Assembly: GCA_905221605.1 (NCBI GenBank)
Contig: CAJNDS010002531.1
Coordinates: 199,501 to 263,500 of the forward strand
DNA from: Symbiodinium natans
Taxonomy: Eukaryota; Sar; Dinophyceae; Suessiales; Symbiodiniaceae
DNA: 64,000 nucleotides
Reading direction: 5' to 3'
Positions 47,501 through 55,272 of this stretch are shown here, piece after piece. The position numbers and the translations under genes were made by a program. The notes beneath the pieces were generated by a model. That model saw only the letters and a list, made by a program, of their open reading frames with translations, was not told where the DNA came from and ran no database searches. Position 1 is the first letter of the stretch. Each line of letters begins with the position of its first letter.

Positions 47501-50500
47501 CTTTAGTGTTTTGGGTTTCCGGCTTTTCGCAGTGCTACTGGCTCGACTGAAAGTCCGAAAGTAAAACTGCGCCCTGAGCCTTCAGGGGGCAGGCTTGCGC
47601 CCTAACACACCCCCTGCGCCCTAAACCTTGTGATCTTCGCCCTGACACTAGCAGTCCTTGATAGGGATTATAGTCCGTATCTGAAGGACTGTTAGTATAC
47701 GGGGGAGCAACCCTAAACCCTAAACCCAAAAGCCCTAAACCCCAAACCCTAAACCCTAAACCCCAAACCCTAAACCCCAAACCCTAAACCCTAAACCCCA
47801 AAAGGCCCAAGCCTACACTCCAATCGTCCATCCAGGCCGGACTTCGAAGGTCGAAGGACTGCAGCTACGAGAGGGTTTAGGGTTTAGGGTTTAGGGTTTG
47901 GGGTTTAGGGTTTAGGGTTTAGGGTTTAGGGTTTAGGGTTTAGGGTTGAGTAGTCGATACCGCTTTGGAAGTAGACTTGACCAGGCTCCTTTCTTGCGCC
48001 CCAACCACTACTGATAAGGGCGGCACGAACCTAAACGAAACAATATTTTGCAAGGAGCACCCTTGCAGTATCAAAGTCCCTTTCAAGCAGTTGTCTTTGT
48101 ATTCCTGCTGCAACGGTTTCTCAGAAACCATTAGAAGAGTTCGGTAAGCCTCACAAATACATCCTAGTAGGCTCAAGGGTGTGGAACCCTAAACCCTAAA
48201 CCCTAAACCCTAAACCCTAAACCCTAAACCCTAAACCCTAAACCCTAAATTGCAGAATCCATTCGGGGTTTGGGGCTGGAAGTTTGCATGGAGTCAGAGG
48301 TCTGAAAAAAAGCCTTACCGAAGCCCCAGGGTCGGTCCAGACCTAGATCCGTAGGTTATATGTTTAGAGGGCTAGATGCCCTCAAGAATTAAATCAATCC
48401 TGAATCCTAAACCTTAAGCCCTGAACTAAACTCGACATGCCTCGCTCCAAGTGGCGCCCCTTCAACGTACTGCCCCAACAATCTTTTCCAGGACGGTGAC
48501 CTTCCACAACCAACGAGACTTCATCTTCTTCCGGCACTACAGGCGGAGCTTTGGGTTTTCCAGTTTATGCCGTCAGGTGACTCAGGGGCTTCTCGCTGCT
48601 TCGGGGCTCAAGCTGCTCATCTTCGGCTTTAGAAAAAGGGTTTGAGTGGTGGGCCAACTTCGTCAAAAAAAAACGAAGCCTGGACCTTCTAAAGCCAAAA
48701 CTCGCCCCACCTTCAGCCCCCGGATTTTTGGGGTTTAGGGTTTAGGGTATTAGGGTATTCGGGTATTAGGGTTTAGGGTTTAGGGTTTTCGGATGGTTCA
48801 AGCCTCCAGGTACGTCTTCAAAGATGATGGCACAAGGTGCAGGCTCCAAGAGATTGGACCGCGATTCACCTTGAAGTGCAGGCGCAATCCGAGGGTGTTG
48901 GAGGTTTGGAGGATTTAGGGTTCAGGGGTTCCCTAAACCCTAAACCCTAAGCCCTTAGCCCTAAACCCTAGCCCCTAAACCCTAAACCCTAAACCCTAAA
49001 CCCTAAACCCTAAACCCTAAACCCTAAACCCCAGGAAGGCTTGAGGTATTGAGGTGCCGGACTGGGGAGTTGGAGGGGATGAAGGCGCTTAGGGTTCCCT
49101 AGACCTCTCTATCATAATGAATTTAAACCCTAATTCAAAAGTGGGCAATGGTGACTTTCCTGGCCTCAAAAGTGGGCAACGGTGACTTTCGGCTTCAAAA
49201 GTGGGCAACGGTGACTTTCCCGGCCTCAAAAGTGGGCAACGGTGACTTTCCCGGCCTCAAAAGTGGGCAACGGTGACTTTCCTGGCCTCAAAAGTGGGCA
49301 ACGGTGACTTTCGGCCTCAAAAGTGGGCAACGGTGACTTTCGGCTTCAAAAGTGGGCAACGGTGACTTTCGGCCTCAAAAGTGGGCAACGGTGACTTTCC
49401 TGGCCTCAAAAGTGGGCAACGGTGACTTTCGGCCTCAAAAGTGGGCAACGGTGACTTTCGGCTTCAAAAGTGGGCAACGGTGACTTTCGGCCTCAAAAGT
49501 GAGCAACAGTGACTTTCCGGGCCTCAAAAGTGGGCAACGGTTACTTTCCGGGCCTCAAAAGTGGGCAACGGTGACTTTCCTGGCCTCAAAAGTGGGCAAC
49601 GGTGATTTTCCCGGCCTCAAAAGTGGGCAACGGTGATTTTCCTGGCCTCAAAAGTGGGCAACGGTGACTTTCCTGGCCTCAAAAGTGGGCAACGGTGACT
49701 TTCGGCTTCAAAATGGGCAACGGTGACTTTCGGCCTCAAAAGTGGGCAACGGTGACTTTCCTGGCCTCAAAAGTGGGCAACGGTGACTTTCGGCCTCAAA
49801 AGTGGGCAACGGTGACTTTCGGCTTCAAAAGTGGGCAACGGTGACTTTCGGCCTCAAAAGTGAGCAACAGTGACTTTCGGCTTCAAAAGTGGGCAACGGT
49901 TACTTTCGGCCTCAAAAGTGGGCAACGGTGACTTTCCTGGCCTCAAAAGTGGGCAACGGTTACTTTCCGGGCCTCAAAAGTGGGCAACGGTGACTTTCCC
50001 GGCCTCAAAAGTGGGCAACGGTGATTTTCCTGGCCTCAAAAGTGGGCAACGGTGACTTTCCCGGCCTCAAAAGTGGGCAACGGTGACTTTCCTGGCCTCA
50101 AAAGTGGGCAACGGTGACTTTCCTGGCCTCAAAAGTGGGCAACGGTGACTTTCGGCTTCAAAAGTGGGCAACGGTGACTTTCGGCCTCAAAAGTGGGCAA
50201 CGGTGACTTTCGGCCTCAAAAGTGGGCAACGGTGACTTTCGGCTTCAAAAGTGGGCAACGGTGACTTTCGGCCTCAAAAGTGGGCAATGGTGACTTTCCG
50301 GGCCTCAAAAGTGGGCAACGGTTACTTTCCGGGCCTCAAAAGTGGGCAACGGTGACTTTCCCGGCCTCAAAAGTGGGCAGCGGTGACTTTCCTGGCCTCA
50401 AAAGTGGGCAACGGTGACTTTCGGCCTCAAAAGTGGGCAACGGTGACTTTCCTGGCCTCAAAAGTGGGCAACGGTGACTTTCCGGGCCTCAAAAGTGGGC

Positions 50501-52175
50501 AACGGTGACTTTCCTGGCCTCAAAAGTGGGCAACGGTGACTTTCGGCTTCAAAAGTGGGCAACGGTGACTTTCGGCCTCAAAAGTGGGCAACGGTGACTT
50601 CCCGGGCCTCAAAAGTGGGCAACGGTGACTTTCCGGGCCTCAAAAGTGCGCAATGGTGACTTTCCGGGCCTCAAAAGTGGGCAACGGTGACTTTCCTGGC
50701 CTCAAAAGTGGGCAACGGTGACTTTCGGCCTCAAAAGTGGGCAAGGGTGACTTTCGGCCTCAAATTCAAAAGTGGGCAACGGTGACTTTCCGGGCCTCAA
50801 AAGTGGGCAACGGTGACTTTCCTGCCTCAAAAGTGGGCAACGGTGAATTTCGGCTTCAAAAGTGGGCAATGGTGAATTTCCTTTTCCCTGAGTTTTTCAA
50901 GGTTTTGCAATGTTTTTCAGGATGTTTCAGGGCTTTTAACCCTCAATTCTGATGAAGGGCAGCCCCCGCGACCTTTTCACAGCCTAGTTTTGGTCAAGGG
51001 GGGGTTGTAGTTTTTCAATTTTAAAGGCAAAATAGTCTTCGGAGACCCCCCCTTGCCTCAAACTCCGACCCCCCCTTGGGAGGGAAAGTTTGCCTGGAAA
51101 AACACCGGCCCGGGTCCCTATTAAAAATGCGATTTTTTAGTACTGAAATCGACGTTCTGGTGGCCTCGTTTTCTGGGTTTTTGACCACGAGCCCTCACCG
51201 ATAGGGGCTTCTAATCCGTAGGGTTTAGGGCCCTAAGCATAAAGGGCCTGTTGTGGGCCTTAGATTAGATTTCGGGTTTTAGGTCCGTTAAAAACTAACT
51301 ACTGGGAATGTATTGAGTGAACTTTGTATTTTCTCAATGTTATGGGTTTCTTGGGTTAGTGGTTTTTTTCCAACGCTTGACAAGCTGCTTGACTAGTGAA
51401 TGCTCGGACTTGAGATGCTGAACCCTAAACCCTAAACCCTAAACCCTAAACCCTAAACCCTAAACCCTAAACCCCAGGAAGGCTTGAGGTATTGAGGTGC
51501 CGGACTGGGGAGTTGGAGGGGATGAAGGTGCTTGAGCCTCACGAGCAGGGAAGACCGCACGAACCTTCAAGCTCGGAATTAGGGTTTGGGGTTTGGGGTT
51601 TGGGGTTTAGGGTTTAGGGTTTAGGGTTTAGGGTTTAGGGTTTAGGGTTTAGGGTTTAAGTTTAGGATTAGCGGCTTGGGGTTTAGACTTGTGCTCGGGA
51701 CGAATTCAGACCGGGATCCAGAGGTTCAGGCATGGGGGGCACAAATACCCCCCCTAAAGCCCGAATCCCTCCCCCCTAAACCCACTACTCCCCCCCCCCC
51801 CCTCTGCAGGTACCTGCAACACGGCACCTTCGATGCCAAGGAGGGCGAGTACGAGTTCATCTGGAGACCTGACTCTCAGGCTCCTCTGGTGCGTTATGGG
51901 GCTCTTGCGGGAGGGGAGGGGGTTCTGAGTGGGAAAAGCACCCCGCAATAAGCCCAATATCCCTTAAGTCACACTAAGGATCCCTTTGTAGTGTAAGGTA
52001 TATTCCTTGATTAAGGGGTTTTGTGCTCTCTGGGCCTTCAAACTTGAACGCGCAGGTGAGCCGCAAGGCGTTCGCGGCAGCACACTCGGCATGGTCAGGC
52101 TTTGGGGTCGTAGTTCGGGTTTATGGGGCTTCGGGTTTACTTGGGACTCTATGTAGCTACAGATTTAGTAGGTAG
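29580..52175 (+). CDS. RPF1: RPF1, ribosome production factor 1 (Brix domain), 19 exons
   Basis: Nucleolar Brix-domain factor for large-subunit pre-rRNA processing. Exons: 29580-29668, 29801-29837, 30163-30186, 30481-30552, 30953-30998, 31617-31663, 33062-33104, 34552-34619, 35711-35750, 36088-36134, 36782-36826, 37193-37247, 38738-38782, 46016-46060, 46725-46767, 48492-48542, 48810-48881, 51810-51879, 52056-52175. They total 1059 nt in one frame (352 residues plus TAG). Family blocks in order: HIKNKLRARE, basic QKAK, VEEDEAMDEFE, SRKILVTTQQKPSRK, ELVNVIPNTFYYPR, RDFPFKKICEYASNK, DFTDVMLFHE, YISHLPKG, NPELILNGFVTRLG, RLARQFAALFP, TVTFHNQRDFIFFRHYR, LQEIGPRFTLK, GTFDAKEGEYEFIW, SRKAF. Donors: GC eleven, GA three, GT four. 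Exon 31617 has an uncertain frame. About six residues expected after HLPKG and after FPQR are missing, so two microexons may be unseen. ATG 29580 was chosen as the first in-frame Met; the last exon's end is tentative. Confidence 0.9.
30022..30140. mobile_element. Family J element in RPF1 intron
   Basis: Ends TACTTGGAGGTTCATG and CATGAACCTCCACAGTA. The right end is about 22 nt before the acceptor of the 24-nt RPF1 exon 30163-30186. Confidence 0.65.
31185..31288. mobile_element. Family A element with CAAAGGC flanking repeat
   Basis: TGGGAT at the left and ACATCCCAA at the right, with paired TACTAACAGTCCTTAATAGG and TTAAGGACTTTTAGTATAAG inside. CAAAGGC flanks both sides and may be a target-site duplication. 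Confidence 0.75.
31378..31453 (-). repeat. CCCTACA variant array
   Basis: About ten uniform CCCTACA (TGTAGGG) units directly after CCCTAAA units. Confidence 0.9.
31664..31782. mobile_element. Family G element at the 5' end of an RPF1 intron
   Basis: The sequence GCTATATCCCCCTTGGG starts directly at the predicted exon end (31663), so the element would supply the GC donor. It ends CTAAGGGGAGTATAG; ATAG is present on both flanks. The GGTTCTAAGGGGAGTAT block is doubled at the right end. Confidence 0.55.
31923..32036. mobile_element. Family E inverted-repeat element in RPF1 intron
   Basis: Ends CTAGGATGCCCTGTACT and ATACTGGGCAACCTAG. It is nearly identical in the middle to 20610-20722 (CCCTTATAAACCCCTTTAAG). 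Confidence 0.75.
32160..32470. other. AT-rich stretch in RPF1 intron
   Basis: About 300 bp of AT-rich DNA without telomere-type units, unlike its surroundings. No ORF or promoter could be supported. Confidence 0.5.
33272..33333. mobile_element. Family K sequence
   Basis: AGGGGGGTCGGAATAATTGC and TATGGCCCCTTTACAATTAT match 55129-55225 and, in part, 25697-25760 and 62251-62353. A C-run then A-run follows (about 33336-33363). Confidence 0.45.
33427..33555 (-). repeat. Octamer array (CCCTAAAA)n
   Basis: About sixteen perfect copies of CCCTAAAA (TTTTAGGG), a different octamer from the CCCCTAAA arrays at 11.7 and 16.3 kb. Confidence 0.9.
33697..33950 (+). repeat. Degenerate then perfect TTTAGGG array
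   Basis: A 160-bp degenerate part leads into about thirteen perfect heptamers (about 33858-33950). Confidence 0.9.
34424..34543. mobile_element. Family P hairpin element next to RPF1 exon
   Basis: GGGTTCTTAAGGGAGG at the left pairs with CCTCCCTTAAGAAGCCC at the right. The right end is 8 nt before the acceptor of exon 34552-34619. Confidence 0.55.
35551..35583 (+). repeat. Poly-T tract
   Basis: 33 T in a row within the RPF1 intron between exons 34552-34619 and 35711-35750. It could be an insertion scar of a poly(A) tail on the other strand or simple slippage. Confidence 0.85.
36221..36321. mobile_element. Family A element, complete
   Basis: TTGGGATGTTCCCCTTTATA at the left and GCATAAGGGGGAACATCCCA at the right (CATCCCAA completes it). 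It is the clearest full-length copy and sits in an RPF1 intron. Confidence 0.8.
36626..36766. mobile_element. Family A element with 8-bp target duplication and CCCTAAA insertion
   Basis: TTGGGATGTTCCCCTTATAC to GGGGGAGCATCCCAA, flanked by perfect CAATCATT at 36618-36625 and 36767-36774. A CCCTAAA tract (about 36709-36748) interrupts the right arm. RPF1 exon 36782-36826 begins 15 nt after the element. Confidence 0.85.
36856..36988 (+). repeat. Long TTTAGGG array
   Basis: About nineteen perfect heptamers, 30 nt downstream of RPF1 exon 36782-36826. Confidence 0.9.
38319..38395 (-). repeat. Decamer array CCACCCTAAA
   Basis: About seven uniform copies of a ten-base unit that is CCCTAAA plus CCA, passing directly into CCCTAAA units. 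Confidence 0.9.
39301..39725. mobile_element. Family H element interrupted by family I
   Basis: The left part (CTTTGTGGTGCTTTACTGTA to GGGTTTCTTAA) and the right part (AAGGCAGCC to AGCTACCCTACTAAG) match the intact copy at 26521-26637. The 312-bp interruption is element I. Confidence 0.7.
39364..39675. mobile_element. Family I element nested in family H
   Basis: Ends AATGTTGGACCC and GGGTCCAACATT are perfect inverted repeats, and more pairing follows. It lies inside a family H copy, so it inserted later. A short TA or TAA duplication is possible. A G-run (about 39620-39650) is internal. Confidence 0.75.
39732..39930. mobile_element. Family N element with CCCTAAA insertion
   Basis: TACATGGTCCCTTGATATG at the left pairs with ATTAAGGGACCATGAAAC at the right. 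A CCCTAAA array (about 39797-39843) interrupts the interior where 4020-4110 is continuous. Confidence 0.6.
40136..40219 (+). repeat. Interstitial TTTAGGG array
   Basis: About twelve near-perfect heptamers in the large RPF1 intron. Confidence 0.9.
40340..42300. repeat. Composite satellite: TCTGCTCGTATTCGT and TTTGTCGTATGTCCC modules
   Basis: At 40365-40910 a 15-30 bp CT-rich unit (TCTGCTCGTATTCGTTCTC and variants) is repeated. At 41040-42240 a 35-40 bp unit (TTTGTCGTATGTCCCCTCCC) dominates. The block from about 41016 recurs from about 41591. Long open frames on both strands encode only repeats such as NTSRKRT or RARREGTYDKP, so they are not annotated as genes. All lies in the RPF1 intron 38783-46015. 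Confidence 0.85.
42628..42727. other. Assembly gap (100 N)
   Basis: Exactly 100 N inside duplicated satellite sequence; true size unknown. Confidence 1.
42728..43905. repeat. Second copy of the composite satellite
   Basis: Repeats the order seen at 40440-42400: TCTGCTCGTATTC units, the CTGCCTGGCTTCCACATGGT segment, TTTGTCGTATGTCCC units, then the block containing GGTCCGGATTGACAAAAAAA. Divergence between the copies is low. Confidence 0.85.
43906..44228. repeat. Tandem repeat, unit 75-80 bp
   Basis: Four copies of a unit with GGGAATCATGGTCTTGGAG and GGAAACCCGCCTTCCCAACC. G-runs at the start and C-runs at the end of each unit could pair. Confidence 0.85.
44281..44705 (+). repeat. Extremely G-rich tract
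   Basis: Two parts: 44287-44322 and about 44520-44705, the latter almost only G with sparse T and A. Between them lies a copy of the segment at 41434-41590 (CCCCAGAATGGGGGTCC). Predicted proteins here are homopolymer artefacts. Confidence 0.9.
44706..45285. repeat. 22-bp repeats in alternating inverted blocks
   Basis: Unit GTGGCCATTGGCAAAAAAGC. Forward blocks at about 44711-44850, 44954-44990 and 45118-45165 alternate with inverted blocks at about 44860-44925, 45003-45040 and 45175-45277. The palindrome CCATTAAGGTTGG/CCAACCTTAATGG (about 44922-44950) sits at one switch, and other ACCTTAA copies mark further switches. The whole can fold into stacked hairpins. Confidence 0.9.
47062..47279 (+). 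other. Coding-like island inside an RPF1 intron
   Basis: Open frame with balanced composition (ESAKYHETFSRLVQQAVKEK, then THAVEGTACHKANVDC) ending at TAA in CCCTAAA repeats. It is not part of the RPF1 reading and no family was recognised. It could be a nested gene fragment. Confidence 0.3.
47382..47494. mobile_element. Family A element with TTTAGGG insertion and 6-bp target duplication
   Basis: GGGATGTTCCCC at the left and GGGGGAACATC at the right, flanked by TAGATG at 47376-47381 and 47495-47500. TTTAGGG-like units (about 47447-47487) replace part of the right arm. Confidence 0.65.
47644..47708. mobile_element. Family A element truncated by CCCTAAA repeats
   Basis: ACTAGCAGTCCTTGATAGGG and GGACTGTTAGTATACGGGG match family A. 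The right end stops at GGGGGAGC, where CATCCCAA is expected, and AACCCTAAACCC takes over. Confidence 0.6.
49031..49090 (+). repeat. 60-bp direct repeat flanking satellite, left copy
   Basis: CCAGGAAGGCTTGAGGTATT to GATGAAGGCGCTT is found again at 51474-51533 with one mismatch. Each copy is preceded by a CCCTAAA array. Confidence 0.85.
49135..50880 (+). repeat. 29/31-bp satellite in RPF1 intron
   Basis: About 58 copies of CAAAAGTGGGCAACGGTGAC plus TTTC and a variable GGCCT/GGCTT linker. Units are 29 bp (TTTCGGC) or 31 bp (TTTCCTGGC, TTTCCCGGC, TTTCCGGGC). These lengths are not multiples of three and are mixed, so the frame changes constantly and it is not protein-coding. Blocks of several units repeat in the same variant order. 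Confidence 0.95.
51474..51533 (+). repeat. 60-bp direct repeat flanking satellite, right copy
   Basis: Second copy of 49031-49090, 2443 bp downstream. Confidence 0.85.
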
Positions 52176-53744
52176 GTAAACAGGGTCGTAGGTAGGGCTT
52201 ATAGGGTCATGCCATGACTCAGAAGGTTGGTTGGGGGCTGATCTCTCGGCTGACGCCACCAATGTTTCGTCCCGGCTTCAGGCCCATGCAAAATCCTATC
52301 ACCTATCACCCCGAACGCTTGGGTGGTTAGCACTATTTGGGATCTTTATTGGGGTCACCCATGTTCGTAAACCCCCAAATAAGTGCCCGACATAAGTTTA
52401 GAGTCAAGTATAGCTAACCTCCAAGTAGAGGGGTCTTCATGGAGGGCCTTTTGTAAAAAAGGCCACTACAGATCGAGACCCCGAAGCCCTGGAACCCAAA
52501 GCTCATACTTTATAGGGTACCCCTTCCAGAAAAGGGACCATCATACACTTAAACCCTGAATCCCTAAACCCTACTTGCAAAAACCCTGAAGCCCTAAAAC
52601 CCGACAGCCCTATCTAAGCTCTAAACAACTAAGGTCTGAGCTCCGGCAGCGCTTCGGGAGGCGCTACCCCCGCCCACAGCTGTGCAGGCTTCGCGGCTCA
52701 TAGGCTTAGGGTTTCAAGGGACTAAAGGAGGGACCCTTAATTATAGGGTATAGGGGAATAAGACTGGGGTCCCTCTTCATACCCCTTAAAGGGTAGTGAA
52801 GGAGGGGCCCTTATAGGGTATAGGGGAATAAGATGAAGGGTCCCTTCGGGGGTCCCTCCTCATACCCCTTAAAGGGTAGGTTTTAGGGGCTTTCGGGTTC
52901 GAGGGCTTTCGGGGCTTTCGGGGGGTTTATAGGATTTGGGGGTTCAGGAGGTTTGGGGGTTGGGCATTCCCTCAAAGCCCGGATGAACGAGGGTTTAGGC
53001 GATGAGGTGTTTGGGGCTCAGGGTTTAAGGATTTAGGGATTTAAACTTTAGGGTTCAGCTGTGGGGCCAAGGTATGGGCCTTGTAGGACTTAAGGGGTTT
53101 AGAGGCATCTTGAAATTTGATTGGCCTGCAGAAAAGGGTGCACAAACCATCTACTGCAGCCGGCTCCTTGACTCACAAAGGCCAGACCCTTAAAGTGCTC
53201 CTCAACCCCCCAGTGTTTAGGGTTTTGGGTTTTGGGTTTTAGGGTTTAGGGTTTAGGGTTTAGGGTTTAGGGTTTTGTGCGAAACCTTGCCCGCAGCCCA
53301 TCTGCCCACACCAAGGGCACGGTCAGGTCTTGTACCGGGGCTTCTTGAGGCTCCCTAAGCTTCCCTACCCTAAACCCTGAACCCTGAAGCTAGACCCTAA
53401 ACCCTAAACCCTAAACCCTAAACCCTAAACCCTAAACCCTAAACCCTAAACCCTAAACCCTAAACCCTAAACCCTAAACCCCCCCTCCCTTGAGGATCGT
53501 ATAGTGAAGCGTCAGCCGGCAGCCGTAGACGCATGGCTTGTGATCCCCCCCTGAAAGGCTGGGAGTCGCCATGCTTCGAGCTTGGGTTTAGGGTTTAAGG
53601 GTTTAGGATTTAGGGTTTAGGGTTTAGGGTTTAGGGCTTAGGGTTTAGGGTTTAGGGTTTCGGGTTTAGGGTTTAGGGTTGAGGGTTGTCGGTTCAGGGT
53701 TGTCGGTTCAGGGTTTAGGGTGTAGGGTTTGGGGTTTAGGGTTT

Positions 53745-53953
53745 GGGGTTTAGGGCTTCAAGGGACTCAGTTGCTTGTGGACCAAACTGAAGCCTAAAAG
53801 GGGTTTACGGTTTAAGGTTTAGGGTTTAGGGTTTAGATTTCATATACCTGGGGTTTAGGGCTTCAAGGGACTCAGTTGCTTGTGGACCAAACTGAAGCCT
53901 AAAAGGGGTTTACGGTTTAAGGTTTAGGGTTTAGGGTTTAGAATTCATATACC
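53745..53953 (+). repeat. 105-bp tandem duplication with a truncated element end
   Basis: Two nearly identical copies (53745-53849, 53850-53953) carry TTCAAGGGACTCAGTTGCTT and TTTAGGG units. Each ends in TTCATATACC, the left end of family C; only the second continues into a full element. Confidence 0.9.
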
Positions 53954-54000
53954 TTCATAGTGGTTATCGTAGTATAGGGTAGAACGACCCCAATGTTTCA
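53942..54000. mobile_element. Family C inverted-repeat element
   Basis: TTCATATACCTTCATAGTGG and GTAGTATAGGGTAGAACGAC match 22413-22473. Confidence 0.55.
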
Positions 54001-54250
54001 GGTTCATTTAGTCCCCAAGAAACTGCAAAGAGGGCTCAGAGCATCGATTCCCACGCTCAACCCGAAATCTGGTTCTGAAGCCGATGTGGGGTTTGGGGTT
54101 TAGGGTTTAGGGTTTAGGGTTCAACAGCTGTGCACACTTTTTCAGTTGTAGCCACGAGTGCTAGGACTTGCTAGGACTTGAGAGTCTGCTACTTCCGGCC
54201 AGGACTTCATAGCCCGGATGCAAAAAGGGTTTAGGGTTTAGGGGTTAGAG

Positions 54251-54330
54251 TTTACGAACATAGGGGAACCCGAACATGGATACCCAAAGAGTAGGATTCC
54301 CCTAAGAAGGCACTCCTGATTTCGGAAACC
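54251..54330. mobile_element. Family F element (diverged)
   Basis: TACCCAAAGAGTAGGATTCC and GATTTCGGAAACC match the reverse complement of 55485-55581. Confidence 0.45.
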
Positions 54331-55128
54331 ACCATTTCCCAAACACTTGGAAGACCCTGGCAAGACCCTAATCCCTAAACCCTCATCCCTAAACCCTAAA
54401 CCCTAAACCCTAACAGGGAGCACAGCCACAGCCTGACAGATCCAGAAGGCATGGTACAAAAGGGTTCTGGAGTTGAGGGATTAGGGTTTAGGGTTTAGGT
54501 TTGGTTTATAGGGTTTGTAGGGTGCATAGGGTTTGTAGGGCTTATAGGCTTCAAAGGGTTTAGGGCCTAGGGTTGTAGCAAATATGTCAGAGGTTCTGAG
54601 GGATGTCGCCAGCTTGCACCTCGTTTGCTCAAGGCCAAGGTTCTATGCGTTAGCCCCCAGGAGTATTTAAGGAAGAGACCTCAACTCAGAATCACAACCT
54701 TAGGTATATATACTTAGCCTTACACACCTTTAAACCCCAGTCCCTAAACTCTTATATAAGGAATGCCCTCAACTCACAAAAAGGGCTCCAACAGAGTTTG
54801 AGGTGGATTCCTTCATTTCTGGGTCTCCTCTGAGATGTCTCTGACTTCGGACCCAGGAGGTATCGATCTAGGATTTCGGGTTGATGGTTTAGGGTTGAGG
54901 GTTTAGGGTTTAGGGTTGGCTTGGCTTGGCTGTGGTTTGCGAAGTGGCTTCCTTAGCTGTGGGAAGACCAGACTACTCCTAGTCCTCCCTAGGGCATTGG
55001 GCATTATGGATCCTAAATCCTAAACCCGTTTGGGTTCAGGGTTTGCAGGGTTTAAGATTTCAGGGTTTCGGCTTGAGGGCTCATTGAAATCCCCCAAGGC
55101 CCAGAAGAAGAACAGCTTCGCAAGTAAT

Positions 55129-55225
55129 ATAGGGGTCGAAAGAGTTGCTACTAGTATGCCCCTATGGTCCCTTTGCAATTCTTCTATAACAACCAAAACC
55201 CTGTTCTACTCATTAAGGCCCCTAA
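55129..55225. mobile_element. Family K sequence
   Basis: ATATAGGGGTCGAAAGAGTT and CCCCTATGGTCCCTTTGCAA match 33272-33333. CCCTAAA repeats abut the right side. Confidence 0.4.
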
Positions 55226-55272
55226 ACCCTAAACCCTAAACCCTATTCCACTTTTTTTAAAGACTTCGGACA

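Larger units (their letters stand above)
52176..55272. other. Repeat-rich intergenic region
   Basis: Holds a tandem pair of GTATAGGGGAATAAGA blocks (52740-52870), TTTAGGG/CCCTAAA arrays (largest 53395-53482), elements C, F and K, and a 105-bp tandem duplication. Islands at about 53128-53190 (after TGCAG) and 53295-53340 (PICPHQGHGQVLYRGFL) look coding-like but are unassigned. Confidence 0.45.

Noticed and set aside
49135-50880. CRISPR-like array with short repeats and spacers
   Set aside because: The linker segments are two to six bases long and drawn from a few types, so there are no unique spacers.
49870-50952. Open frames reading SKVGNGDFPG units
   Set aside because: Satellite units of 29 and 31 bp shift the frame at each unit; the ORFs are chance runs of compatible lengths.
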